Shown: positions 49,254 to 57,633 of the stretch, one piece after another
How the letters are laid out: every line of letters begins with the position of its first letter
Position numbering within the stretch: position 1 is the stretch's first letter
Assembly: GCA_009886125.1 (NCBI GenBank)
Contig: VFJK01000186.1
Location: forward strand, 1-57,633
Source of the DNA: Geobacter sp.
GTDB taxonomy: Bacteria; Desulfobacterota; Desulfuromonadia; Geobacterales; DSM-12255
Length of the DNA stretch: 57,633 nt
Direction: 5' to 3'
Translations under genes and position numbers: made by a program
The notes under the pieces: generated by a model
What the model was told of the DNA's origin: nothing
Seen by the model: the letters and a program-made list of their open reading frames with translations, nothing else
Databases searched by the model: none

Positions 49254-50729
49254 TTAGAATTTGACTTCAAGTGTCGCGTAGATGTCATGAGCGGACTTAA
49301 CCGGTGCGAACATCTGTGCGTTCATCGGGCTTGCTGCCAGGTCAGAGATCTTTACCGGCGCGCCAACCCAGTTATTACTGCCGGTGTACACGAAATCATA
49401 GTACTGGTACCCGACCTTGAAGAACGTCTTGCTCAGATGAGAAGAAACCGGCTTCAGGTTGAGTTCCTGGATGATGTAAGCTTCATAGACGTTACCGCGT
49501 GTTCCGAGCTTGCTTGTCCACATGTCATCAGCGGCCGGATCGAACGGCATCCAGTACTTGGATCCATAGTTGTATTCAGCGCCAAGCTTGGTTCCGCTCG
49601 GCAGATCGTAACGAAGACCCATGTAGGCAGAGTAACCGGTATGATCGGTTGTATCACTGCCATTAACCAGCAGACCGGCACCGGTGTCCTGCATTCCAGA
49701 CCCGAAGTCCATCATGGCATGCTTGCCGTTGGGACGCGTTATACTCATGCCGGTACTCGCAAACAACGTCAGACTCCCCGGGCCGACTTTCTTTAGTGTA
49801 CTTAGAGCCCCGAGTCCAAACCAGTCAATGTCGCCAAGCTGAGCGCTGACCCTGTTGGGATTGTCGAAAATATTGAAGCCGCGATTCCATTGCAGATCGA
49901 TCCTGAGCGGATCGGTATCAATGGGGACAAAGGCAACTCCGAGCATGTCAGTGTCGCGCATACTGTTTTTGGAGTCAAAACCGGCCTCAAAACCTCTGCC
50001 GTAGCAGACCTTCGCATACGAGCCGGGAAGCTTCTCGATGTCGGGAGCGTACCCAAGCGTCATACCGTCAAACGCATAATCGACAAGCAGTCCAGGAACC
50101 CCGCCATTACCAGGACGATCATTGTTTTGCCGTACATGGTTTGGAGAGCCGCCGGTAGATGGACGCCGTCCTACTGAAAACCAGACCGGCTGATCAGCAA
50201 TATTGCTCCAGGTCGCAAAGACCTGATCGACGCGCAGAGTGTTATCGCTTGGCACATGGCCGATCGTGCCGTCTAGGATGGAACTGCGATCAGCGAAAAA
50301 ACCTGCATTGGTTGCATCAGCAGTCTGATTACCGGTTGTCTTGTTCATCAAAAGTCGGGAAGTGATTGTCACGTCCTGAGTGGCCTTGGCCTTTAAATTC
50401 AGCCCGAAGCGATTCGTCATGAGCGTATCATTTTTCGCAGTATATCCGGGGGTCAGCACCGGCATGGCAGTCGGGCTCATATACTGGTAATAACTCGGCA
50501 CCTCTCCGCGAAGCGAATCAACCCTGAAACGGTAATCTCCGGAAATAGTCAGCCATTTACCGAGAGACTTGTCGTCAACCTTCTTCACCTGGCCTTTCAA
50601 CAGGTCTACCTCTTTTGAAAGCTGTTCGATCTTTTTCTGCAGATCCTCATCAGCCGCTTGTGCTGCAAGCGGTAGTGCAAGTCCGGCTGCAAACGCCATC
50701 AGTGCCAGATTCATTACTGTTTTTTTCAT
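49254..50729 (-). CDS. Outer-membrane porin-like protein (DUF3373 type)
   Basis: 491 residues from the ATG at 50729 with GGGAGGAG upstream. Signal peptide ends near AAQAADEDL; a short coiled coil (about 25-50, KKIEQLSKEVDLLKGQVKKV) follows, then a long set of amphipathic strands ending in phenylalanine (ATLEVKF). Looks like the DUF3373 outer-membrane family common in Geobacter. The coiled coil may form a periplasmic anchor. Being the first gene before the heme/rhodanese/OTR genes, it may provide outer-membrane passage for their substrate, such as a sulfur oxyanion, or form part of an electron conduit. Confidence 0.82.
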   Translation of the reverse strand: MKKTVMNLALMAFAAGLALPLAAQAADEDLQKKIEQLSKEVDLLKGQVKKVDDKSLGKWLTISGDYRFRVDSLRGEVPSYYQYMSPTAMPVLTPGYTAKNDTLMTNRFGLNLKAKATQDVTITSRLLMNKTTGNQTADATNAGFFADRSSILDGTIGHVPSDNTLRVDQVFATWSNIADQPVWFSVGRRPSTGGSPNHVRQNNDRPGNGGVPGLLVDYAFDGMTLGYAPDIEKLPGSYAKVCYGRGFEAGFDSKNSMRDTDMLGVAFVPIDTDPLRIDLQWNRGFNIFDNPNRVSAQLGDIDWFGLGALSTLKKVGPGSLTLFASTGMSITRPNGKHAMMDFGSGMQDTGAGLLVNGSDTTDHTGYSAYMGLRYDLPSGTKLGAEYNYGSKYWMPFDPAADDMWTSKLGTRGNVYEAYIIQELNLKPVSSHLSKTFFKVGYQYYDFVYTGSNNWVGAPVKISDLAASPMNAQMFAPVKSAHDIYATLEVKF

Positions 50730-51212
50730 ACAGCTCCTCCCTTTGTGTTGTGATGTGTGAAGCGGAAAACAATTCGGATTGTTCAGCCATTTCACGTGAT
50801 TGTTCTGCCTTCCTGCCTGCAGAAATTAACCCCCCTGGATGCCGGCAACACCCTGAATAAGCATAGCTTTATTGATATATTAGAATTGCAATATAGATGC
50901 TTATTGGAATATATGATTTATTGAATGCAATTGGAGTGCCGTGATTTTCTAATTCTAAATAATTAATTATAATCAGTCAACTTATCTTGTCAACAGGGAT
51001 TACCCGCTCTTATAAAACTGCCTGATATTACAGTTGTTTTGGCGGGTCAAATATTGGACGTTCAATTTAAATAGTACAAATTTTTGCGGAATTATAATTT
51101 ACTGGCAGTCAGACTGTGGGGAGATGGGGAGGGTATGCAGAGCATGATAATAATCATCCTGAAGATATGAGCCAATCTGCCTTCTTCTGGATCATGGGAA
51201 TATGCTGTAGAT
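50730..51212. other. Long AT-rich intergenic region upstream of the porin operon
   Basis: About 480 bases without a convincing gene. It contains an inverted repeat AATAAGCAT (50856-50864) / ATGCTTATT (50897-50905) with 32 bases between, and several ATTGCAAT-like words at 50883-50935. No clear promoter could be chosen for the porin gene, and I see no coding evidence. Confidence 0.4.
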
Positions 51213-51247
51213 ATCAACGCCCTGCGAGAGTCTCACAGGGCGTTGAT
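51213..51247 (-). terminator. Hairpin terminator of the sulfite reductase gene
   Basis: ATCAACGCCCTG / CAGGGCGTTGAT is a perfect 12-base stem starting 5 bases after the stop. No T-run follows, so it may also act as a 3' stabiliser. Confidence 0.6.
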
Positions 51248-51251
51248 TCAT

Positions 51252-52547
51252 TCATAAGCGGCGTGCCTGTAGAGTCAATTCATCGAAGGTCAGCTGCTCG
51301 AGCACCTTTTCACCGAATCCAGCGCTACGGCGGCGATAGAGATCGAACCGTGGTGACCGGGCACCAACTTCTCCTGTTGCAAGCCGCGAAACCACTACTC
51401 CTGCTTCAGCCAGTTGAGGCTGCGTGCAGGAGTTAGGACAGCCGGAAAGCGCCCAGACCGTTCCCCTTGCAGCGAGCGACATCTCCGCAATCAATGCACC
51501 GGCTACATCCCGGGTTGCCGCAAGTCCCATTTTGCACTCATGACTGCCGGGGCAGATACGAAAGGGCACCGGAACGCCTGCTGTCGGCAGGGAGTTCACC
51601 ACTGTCGTTAGTTCACGGGCTGCAGATTCAGCATCAGCACTGGCTTCAAGATAAAAGGCAAGATCCTGATTAGCGGTAACCTGCAGTGCGCCTCCTGAAT
51701 ATCGATCGGCAAAATCCGCCGCTTTTCGAAGCTGACCTGCGGTAAGCTGGCCGGCAAAGATATCGGCCAGAAGTCGCTGCCCCCCCTTTGTCACGGGCAT
51801 CAGGTTATCTGGAAAACCGCTCACAGACGGCAACTCTTCCCTGAAAGCAGGTTCAACCTCGATCAAGCGGCGCAACTCGTCTTCCCCGAACGCTCCGACC
51901 AGAGACTTCAGCCGTTTTGGCGGCGGTGCCAGACGGGCATAGACGGCTATAACCGCCTCGATGAGCGGGATGATCCTCCCTTCCGGCACTCTTTCCGCCA
52001 GCAGGAAGCCAGGCCTGGGCTCACGCCCCAGTCCACCGGCGATCCAGACATCATAGAGTGTCACGCCGGCATCGCTTCCTGCATAGATCAACCCTACATC
52101 CTGAATCAGATGACGGCCACTGGTATAATCGGCCTCTATGCCGATTTTGAACTTTTTCGGCAGCCCCTCGAAACGGGGATTTCCGGTAAAATGACGCTGC
52201 AGGCGACGCGCCAGGGATTCAAGCGCAGGAAGATCTGCTGCACTCTGACTGGAGCAGGTGATCCCGCGGACCGCACCGCCGCAGGCACCGCGAGATGTAA
52301 GACCCACTTTCGCATACTCCTGCTTGACCATCCGGAGGTCCTCTTCTTTAAGCCAGTGAACTTCCATGCTCCCGCGGGAGGTAAGATGAATACTGCTTCG
52401 GCCATATCTTTCAGCAACAGCTGCAACAGAACGAGCCTGTGCACTGGAAAGCACACCAGCAGCAAGTTTGACCCGCTGCATGAAATACCCTTCCTGCCGC
52501 TGCGGGTACACACCTTCAATCCGAAGGTCCTTAGGGTCTATAGTCAA
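51252..52547 (-). CDS. Siroheme sulfite/nitrite reductase (probably assimilatory sulfite reductase)
   Basis: 431 residues from the TTG at 52547, preferred because AAGGAG lies 6 bases upstream and the protein then begins LTIDPKDLRIEGVYPQRQEG; the ATG-like frame further upstream would overlap the promoter. Siroheme/[4Fe-4S] ligands are present: CPGSHEC and GCPNSC, with LTSRGSMEVHW and TANQDLAFYLE for substrate and cofactor binding. It completes the reduction of sulfite made by CysH to sulfide, probably using ferredoxin. Length matches ferredoxin-linked assimilatory enzymes; a nitrite role is possible. Its promoter carries the same operator as sbp. Confidence 0.85.
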   Translation of the reverse strand: MTIDPKDLRIEGVYPQRQEGYFMQRVKLAAGVLSSAQARSVAAVAERYGRSSIHLTSRGSMEVHWLKEEDLRMVKQEYAKVGLTSRGACGGAVRGITCSSQSAADLPALESLARRLQRHFTGNPRFEGLPKKFKIGIEADYTSGRHLIQDVGLIYAGSDAGVTLYDVWIAGGLGREPRPGFLLAERVPEGRIIPLIEAVIAVYARLAPPPKRLKSLVGAFGEDELRRLIEVEPAFREELPSVSGFPDNLMPVTKGGQRLLADIFAGQLTAGQLRKAADFADRYSGGALQVTANQDLAFYLEASADAESAARELTTVVNSLPTAGVPVPFRICPGSHECKMGLAATRDVAGALIAEMSLAARGTVWALSGCPNSCTQPQLAEAGVVVSRLATGEVGARSPRFDLYRRRSAGFGEKVLEQLTFDELTLQARRL

Positions 52548-52605
52548 AATGATCTCCTTCCTCTTATTGATGAGCAGCTGACCAAGCCGCCACTCTAGTA
52601 CCGAG

Positions 52606-52634
52606 ATGATAAAAAATAGTTGCAGCCGAGTCAA
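52606..52634 (-). promoter_or_regulatory. Promoter of the sulfite reductase gene
   Basis: Minus-strand TTGACT (52629-52634) and TATCAT (52606-52611) are spaced by 17 bases, placing the start of transcription about 50 bases before the TTG start codon. Confidence 0.65.
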
Positions 52635-52649
52635 GATAAAACATATTGT

Positions 52650-52664
52650 CTATAAATATTATAG
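52650..52664. promoter_or_regulatory. Operator CTATA-N5-TATAG upstream of the sulfite reductase promoter
   Basis: The perfect inverted repeat CTATA-AATAT-TATAG ends 15 bases upstream of the -35 box; the sulfate operon has CTATA-GGTTT-TATAG 16 bases upstream of its own. The flanking bases GAC(T)AAT also match on the minus strand. One regulator probably activates both. Confidence 0.6.
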
Positions 52665-52723
52665 GTATTTGATTGCAATGAAAACTATGCCGAATCATGC
52701 AGAGCACCAATTATTCCGGCCAA

Positions 52724-52754
52724 ACAAAAATGCCCCCTCTGAACAAAGGGGGCA
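52724..52754 (-). terminator. Terminator of the RND efflux operon
   Basis: ATGCCCCCT / AGAGGGGGCAT with a six-base loop, then TTTTTG on the minus strand, 30 bases after the RND stop. Confidence 0.9.
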
Positions 52755-52783
52755 TCCTGACATGAATTTCACATAATAGACCT

Positions 52784-55700
52784 TCAGACTGTATCTGCCG
52801 TTCCGACATGGCGCCGCTCTTTCCAATTCTGCACCAGATAATACAGTATCGGGATCGTCACCCGTGACAGCGTCGTCGAGGCGATCTCGCCGAACATCAT
52901 GGCGAGAGCCAGCCCCTGGAAGATCGGATCGAAGACGATCACGAAACTCCCCACAACGACCGCTGCAGCGGTGAGCAGCATGGGGCGGAAGCGCACTGCG
53001 CCTGCCTCGATGATCGCCTCATCCAGAGCCATCCCCTCGCGCCGCTTCATCTCGGCAAAGTCGATCAGGATGATCGAGTTGCGGACGATGATCCCGGCAA
53101 GAGCGATGAAACCGATCATGGAGGTTGCGGTAAAGAATGCTCCGAACATCGCATGCCCGGGCAGGATGCCGATCAGGGTCAGGGGGATCGGGGCCATGAT
53201 CACGAGCGGCGTGGTAAAGTCGCGGAACCAGGCCACCACCAGGATATAGATCAGCACCATCACTGCCGCAAAGGCGATCCCCAGGTCACGGAAGACCTCG
53301 TAAGTGATGTGCCATTCACCGTCCCACTTCATCCCCATATGCTCTTCGCTCCAGGGCTGCCGTGAGGCCAGCACTTCGATCTTCGAACCATCCGGAGTCG
53401 ACAGGGACGCTATCTCCTTCTGCATCTTCAATATCGCGTAGACCGGCGCCTCGATCTGCCCGGCCACGTCACCGATCACGTAGACCACGTTTTTCAGGTT
53501 CTTGCGGTAAAGGGTCTTTTCCCCCGTACCGGTCACTGCCTGCACGAGCTGGGAAAGCGGCACCGGGCCGTGCTGGCCGGGGACATTGATCGCTGAGAGG
53601 TCGGCCACTGAACTCCGCTGTCCGGCAGGCAGGCGCAGATTAATATAGACCGGCTCCTTCTCTTTCGGCAGATGCAGTATGCCGGCGTTCTGCCCCCCGA
53701 GAGCCATTGCCAGCGACCGGCCCACATCCTCGACAGCGATCCCGGAGAGCGCCGCCTTTTCCCGGTCGACCGCAAAGGTCACCTTCTGCTGATCGTCCTC
53801 GCGGTACATATCGACATCCACCACACCAACGGTCTTTGCCATGATGGCCTTTATCTTCGCAGCTATCCCGAAGCGGCTGGCATCATCCGGACCGTATATT
53901 TCGGCCACCAATGTTGCCAATACCGGCGGACCTGGCGGTATTTCAGCCACCTTGACCCGGGCCCCGTATCTGTCGGCAACACTCTTGACCAGCGGTCTGA
54001 TCCGCTTGGCAATTGCATGCGACTGGTCTTTGCGCTCTTCCTTCCGGAGCAGATTGACCTGAATATCAGCCAGATTGCTCCCCTTGCGCAGATAGTAGTG
54101 CCGCACCAGCCCGTTGAAGTTGAACGGAGCGCTGGTGCCGATATACATCTGAAAATCGGTCACCTCGGGCACTCCCCGCAGGGCGTCGCCCATTTCGCGG
54201 GTAATGCGGGCGGTCTGCTCCAGCGGAGTCCCGTCCGGGGCGTCGATGATCACCTGCAGTTCGTTCTTGTTGTCGAAGGGGAGCATCTTGACCGTCACGG
54301 CCTTCAGCAGGACCAGGGAACAGGAGAGGAGCAGCAGGGTCACAACTCCGGCCAGGAAGCCGTAGCGGAGCTTTTTCTCATGGATGAGCCGCCCCATCCA
54401 CGTGCGGTAAAAGGCAGTGAGTTTTGAATCTTCCGGCGCTTCGCCCGTGCCGTGATGCGATTCACCCTTCATAAAACGATAGGCAAAGTACGGGGTGACG
54501 ATGAAGGCGATCAGCATGGAAAAAAGCATGGCCATGCTTGCCCCGACCGGGATCGGGCGCATATAGGGACCCATTAGACCGCCGACGAAACCCATGGGAA
54601 GGATCGAGGCGATGACGGCAAACGTGGCAAGCACCGTCGGGTTGCCGATCTCGTCCACTGCTTTGATTGCTGCCTCCAGCGGTTTCATGACAGTCGTCGT
54701 GAAGTAGCGGTGGATATTCTCGACAACGACGATGGCATCATCGACCAGGATGCCGATGGAGAAGATCAGGGCAAAGAGGGTGATCCGGTTCAGCGTATAG
54801 CCGATCAGGTAGAAGATCAGCATGGTCAGTGCCAGGGTGACAGGTATGGCGATGGCAGCCACGGCTCCGGCGCGCCACCCCATGAAGATGGCGATCAGTA
54901 TGGTGACCGATATTGCTGCCAGGAACATGTGGAACAGCAGCTCGTTGTTCTTCTCTTTGGCGGTCTCACCGTAATTGCGGGTCACGGTCACCTGCACGTC
55001 TGAGGGAATAACCTTCCCCTTGAGCGATTCGACCTTTTTGACCAGGTCCTCGGCCACCCAGGTAGCGTTAGCGCCCTTGCGCTTTGCAACGGAGATGGTA
55101 ACGGCGGCATAGTCCTGCCTGGGATTACCGGTGATATTCCGTGCCCCGGCACCCGGTCCCAAAGCCATGAAGACATAGTCCTCAGGCGCCTGCAGCCCAT
55201 CGGTCACACCGGCGACATCCGACAGGTAGACCGGTTTGTTGTTATGGACTCCTATCACCAGGCGTTTGACCGCCTCGCTGCTTTCGAGGAACCCGCCGGT
55301 CTCTACCAGCGCTTCCCTGTTTCCGGAGGAAAATGTTCCGGAAGCCAGGGTCGAGTTCCCCCGCTGCAGTGCTCCGGAGACCTGCAGCGGCGACAACCCG
55401 TAACCGGCCAGTCGCGTTGCATCCAGTGTCACACGTACCTGTCGGGGGAGCCCCCCCTTGATCTCGACCTCGGCACTGTTCTCGCTCTTCTTCAGCTCAT
55501 CGGCCACTTCCCGTGCCAGGGTCCGGAGAGTGCCGTGATCATACCGCTCCGACCAGAGGGTCAGGCTCAAGATCGGCACATCGTCGATCGATTTCGGTGC
55601 TACCAGCGGCTCGCCCGCACCCGGCGGCAGCAGGCCGCGATTACTCATCACCTTGTTATAGAGCTTGACCAGCGACTCTTCCATCGGCTGCCCCACAAGG

Positions 55701-56002
55701 AAACGGACGGTGATGATCCCCATGCCGGGACGGCTCATGGAATAGAGGTATTCGACCCCCTTGATCTCCCAGAGCCTGGACTCGAACGGCTTGACCACCC
55801 GCTCCTGGACCTCCTGCGGCGAGGAACCGGGCATCGGCAGATAGATGTCCACCATCGGCACCACGATCTGCGGCTCTTCCTCTCGCGGCGTCATCTTGAC
55901 TGCGAACAGGCCGAGAAGCAGCGACGCCAGGACGATCAGCGGAGTCAGTTTGGAGTTGATGAAGGCGCGGGCTGTTTTTCCTGCAAAACCGAGATGTTCC
56001 AT
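52784..56002 (-). CDS. RND efflux pump, inner-membrane transporter
   Basis: 1072 residues, a normal AcrB-family length, with 12 helices: one at the N-terminus, then a large periplasmic loop, five more, and the same again. The proton-relay DD pair is in [16 protein letters not shown]. The HME-type charged residues of heavy-metal pumps were not evident, but the opening ([28 protein letters not shown]) fits a general RND multidrug or small-molecule exporter. It overlaps nothing but lies three bases after the adaptor stop. Confidence 0.93.
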   Translation of the reverse strand: MEHLGFAGKTARAFINSKLTPLIVLASLLLGLFAVKMTPREEEPQIVVPMVDIYLPMPGSSPQEVQERVVKPFESRLWEIKGVEYLYSMSRPGMGIITVRFLVGQPMEESLVKLYNKVMSNRGLLPPGAGEPLVAPKSIDDVPILSLTLWSERYDHGTLRTLAREVADELKKSENSAEVEIKGGLPRQVRVTLDATRLAGYGLSPLQVSGALQRGNSTLASGTFSSGNREALVETGGFLESSEAVKRLVIGVHNNKPVYLSDVAGVTDGLQAPEDYVFMALGPGAGARNITGNPRQDYAAVTISVAKRKGANATWVAEDLVKKVESLKGKVIPSDVQVTVTRNYGETAKEKNNELLFHMFLAAISVTILIAIFMGWRAGAVAAIAIPVTLALTMLIFYLIGYTLNRITLFALIFSIGILVDDAIVVVENIHRYFTTTVMKPLEAAIKAVDEIGNPTVLATFAVIASILPMGFVGGLMGPYMRPIPVGASMAMLFSMLIAFIVTPYFAYRFMKGESHHGTGEAPEDSKLTAFYRTWMGRLIHEKKLRYGFLAGVVTLLLLSCSLVLLKAVTVKMLPFDNKNELQVIIDAPDGTPLEQTARITREMGDALRGVPEVTDFQMYIGTSAPFNFNGLVRHYYLRKGSNLADIQVNLLRKEERKDQSHAIAKRIRPLVKSVADRYGARVKVAEIPPGPPVLATLVAEIYGPDDASRFGIAAKIKAIMAKTVGVVDVDMYREDDQQKVTFAVDREKAALSGIAVEDVGRSLAMALGGQNAGILHLPKEKEPVYINLRLPAGQRSSVADLSAINVPGQHGPVPLSQLVQAVTGTGEKTLYRKNLKNVVYVIGDVAGQIEAPVYAILKMQKEIASLSTPDGSKIEVLASRQPWSEEHMGMKWDGEWHITYEVFRDLGIAFAAVMVLIYILVVAWFRDFTTPLVIMAPIPLTLIGILPGHAMFGAFFTATSMIGFIALAGIIVRNSIILIDFAEMKRREGMALDEAIIEAGAVRFRPMLLTAAAVVVGSFVIVFDPIFQGLALAMMFGEIASTTLSRVTIPILYYLVQNWKERRHVGTADTV

Positions 56003-56005
56003 GAT

Positions 56006-57118
56006 TTACTCCACCCTGACCCCTTCAGTGACCTTTTCGACTCCCGATACCACCAGCCGCTCTCCGTCGGACAGGCCGGACAGGATCTCGACCGTGTCGC
56101 CGACCGCCTTGCCGACCTTGACCAGCCGCATCCGGACGATATTCGTGCTGTCCACGACACAGACCGAGGTCAGAGCACCACGCTCGATGATCGATTTTTT
56201 CGGTACCAGTATGCCGTTCATACTGCTCCCCAATGCTATGGCACCGCGCCCGAACATACCCGACCTGAGACCCTTCTGCGTCAGGGCAACCTTGGCAGTA
56301 TAGGTCCGGCTGGCCGGATCGGACGTTGGGACGATCTCGGCGATCCTGGCGGCAAAAGTTGCTCCGATAGCATCGAGGGTCACCTGTACCGCTGTACCGG
56401 ACTTGATTTTTGCTATCATGCTCTCAGGTATGGCCAGTTCCAGCTGATAGTTCCCTTCATCTTCCAGAGTCATCAGCGGCTGGGCCGGAAAAACCGATGC
56501 GCCGAGATCAGCCTGCTTGCTGGTAATTATGCCCGAAATAGGGGCGACTATTTTCGTGTAATCAGCCATGGTACTGGCTGCTTTCGACCCTTCCTGAGCC
56601 TGTTTCAGACGGGCTTCGGCACGGGAGACCCCCTGGCCGGCCAGCTCCTTTTCAGTCTGCTTGACATCGAATTCCTGACGGCTGACTGCCTGCTCGCTAA
56701 AAAGTTTCTGGTAACGATCAAAGGTCGTGTCCGCAAGCCTTTTGCGGGCCAGCGCCTCGTCCCGCCCTCGTTGCGCATCATCGACAGCGGCGGCTGCAGA
56801 TAAAGCGCCGGCCTGATTTTCCTGAGCATCAAGCTGCAGCAGCAGCTGCCCTTTCCTGACCCTGTCCCCTTCACGGACTTTCAGAACAGCGATCGTGCCG
56901 GGGATACGGGTCGAGACAACCGCACTGGTGCGGGCTCTGACCGTGCCGACCACTTCCAGCAGATCCGGGATTGATGCAGACTTGACACTCTCCACTCCCA
57001 CCCCCTTCACCGTTTGGACCGGTCCGGGCTTCTTCATGACTGCCTCGTCACTTTTAGAGCACCCTGCTGCCGCCAAAAATACCGCCAGAACTATCGTCAC
57101 CCTTGCACGATCTGTCAT
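56006..57118 (-). CDS. RND periplasmic adaptor (membrane-fusion) lipoprotein
   Basis: 370 residues. The signal peptide carries a lipobox (VFLAAAGCSKS), so it is probably a lipoprotein anchored at C20. Lipoyl halves are VVSTRIPGTIAVLKVREGDRV and KIVAPISGIITSKQADLGAS, flanking a coiled coil (about 105-180). It bridges the RND pump and the TolC-type channel, whose gene overlaps its start by four bases. Confidence 0.93.
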   Translation of the reverse strand: MTDRARVTIVLAVFLAAAGCSKSDEAVMKKPGPVQTVKGVGVESVKSASIPDLLEVVGTVRARTSAVVSTRIPGTIAVLKVREGDRVRKGQLLLQLDAQENQAGALSAAAAVDDAQRGRDEALARKRLADTTFDRYQKLFSEQAVSRQEFDVKQTEKELAGQGVSRAEARLKQAQEGSKAASTMADYTKIVAPISGIITSKQADLGASVFPAQPLMTLEDEGNYQLELAIPESMIAKIKSGTAVQVTLDAIGATFAARIAEIVPTSDPASRTYTAKVALTQKGLRSGMFGRGAIALGSSMNGILVPKKSIIERGALTSVCVVDSTNIVRMRLVKVGKAVGDTVEILSGLSDGERLVVSGVEKVTEGVRVE

Positions 57119-57633
57119 TTCACCATCTCCTTCAGAAATATCCCTGCCGTATGAAGTATCTGTCCACCGGCAAAGGCATAGTTGGCTTCAGTTTCGATCA
57201 AATTTGACCGGGACTGGTTCAGCACGGTCTGGGCATCCAGCAGTTCAAGCATCGTTGCCAGAGAGTTCTCGAACCGTCTGCTGAGCAGGCGTACGGTCTC
57301 TTCAGCATCTGCTACCGCAAGCCGGGCGACTTCAAGCCGCTTCCCGGTCACTTCACGACGCATGAAACTCTCTCTGATACCAAGCCTGACACTTCGGATC
57401 CCGTTATCAAGCAGCTCGCCGGCTGCCGCACGATTGGCAACCGACCGCTCCCGGTCACTGCCTCGCTTGAAACCGTCAAAAAGCTGCCACGTGAGCGTGA
57501 CCCCTGCACGCCATGAATCGTTGTCAGAGCCGAACGGAGCGTCCTTCGCATTCAGCTGGTAGCTTGCAAAAGCTCCGGCCGAAGGGAGATAAGCTCTCCG
57601 GGCCAGATCGAGTTCAGCCTCGCTCCGCTCCAG
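57115..57633 (-). CDS. TolC-family outer-membrane factor, N-terminal part outside the window
   Basis: The frame is open from the window edge to a stop at 57115, giving 172 C-terminal residues. It has long amphipathic helices and the TolC signature near the end: VTLTWQLFDGFKRGSDRERSV, then NSLATMLELLDAQTVLNQSRSNLIETEANY. It should form the exit duct for the adaptor and pump encoded downstream. Its stop overlaps the adaptor ATG by four bases. The signal peptide and start are not visible. Confidence 0.9.
   Translation of the reverse strand: MERSEAELDLARRAYLPSAGAFASYQLNAKDAPFGSDNDSWRAGVTLTWQLFDGFKRGSDRERSVANRAAAGELLDNGIRSVRLGIRESFMRREVTGKRLEVARLAVADAEETVRLLSRRFENSLATMLELLDAQTVLNQSRSNLIETEANYAFAGGQILHTAGIFLKEMVK

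Noticed and set aside
55244-56803. 519-codon plus-strand frame opposite the RND pump and adaptor genes
   Set aside because: It crosses two convincing genes on the other strand and has His/Arg/Gln-rich composition typical of a shadow frame.
1-57633. CRISPR arrays, insertion sequences, prophage genes or rRNA genes
   Set aside because: No regular spaced repeats, transposase or phage proteins, or rRNA sequences were seen. The only repeats are the tRNA copy and the fold-back elements.

Overview
The window looks like a chromosome segment from a Geobacter-type dissimilatory metal reducer (Desulfuromonadia/Geobacterales). Evidence: several large multiheme c-type cytochromes, including CbcL-like and ImcH-like inner-membrane quinol dehydrogenases; an octaheme tetrathionate-reductase-family cytochrome; an hgcAB mercury-methylation pair; many two-component systems, one with a sigma-54 enhancer-binding regulator; and the general gene style. 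Assignments rest on translated motifs read by eye; no database search was run.

Layout. 1-648: start-containing part of a class V aminotransferase (minus). 917-4482: cbcL and imcH analogues side by side. 4539-12363 (minus): an apparent operon of Cys-rich sensor kinase, receiver protein, nucleotidyltransferase/phosphomannomutase-like fusion, GH57 glycosidase and galT. 12686-13219: MucR/Ros regulator. 13330-15604 (minus): two tandem Cys/Met-metabolism PLP enzymes behind a SAM-I type riboswitch and terminator. 15899-17779: YceI protein, tRNA-Gln(CTG), and an islet with a Cys-rich protein bounded by a partial tRNA repeat. 17847-25682 (minus): complete assimilatory sulfate uptake and activation operon (sbp-cysT-cysW-cysA-cysH-cysD-cysN). 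26050-27969: PAS kinase plus receiver.

28001-37120 is a metal/thiol-stress region: a Cys-rich MarR regulator, hgcA and hgcB on minus; then on plus an ArsR regulator, thioredoxin, CcdA, a second ArsR, a methyltransferase, a CGGC protein, a MacAB-like ABC exporter, another methyltransferase and a small J-domain protein. 37312-41660: small secreted proteins, an outer-membrane barrel protein and a kinase/sigma-54 activator pair. 41750-45909: NosL-like protein, unknown secreted and membrane proteins, OsmC protein, a CDF-like transporter and a fatty-acid-hydroxylase-family protein. 45970-50729 (minus): DUF3373-like porin, small periplasmic protein, heme/triple-rhodanese fusion and octaheme cytochrome. 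51252-52547: siroheme sulfite reductase. 52784-57633: RND efflux pump with adaptor and partial TolC-type protein.

Most interesting observations. (1) hgcA appears to be read through an in-frame TGA from an ATG with a good ribosome binding site, with a compact hairpin of bacterial SECIS geometry just after it, so HgcA may be a selenoprotein with a Cys-Sec pair in its N-terminal tail. (2) A CTATA-N5-TATAG operator sits at almost the same distance upstream of the promoters of the sulfate uptake operon and the distant sulfite reductase gene, suggesting a shared sulfur regulator. (3) Near-identical TTGCA-N3-TGCAA palindromes lie before the Cys-rich marR and before hgcA. (4) cbcL and imcH are neighbours. 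(5) A c-heme/triple-rhodanese/porin/octaheme cluster may be an envelope redox system. (6) Two distant genes share an unnamed four-cysteine N-terminal domain.
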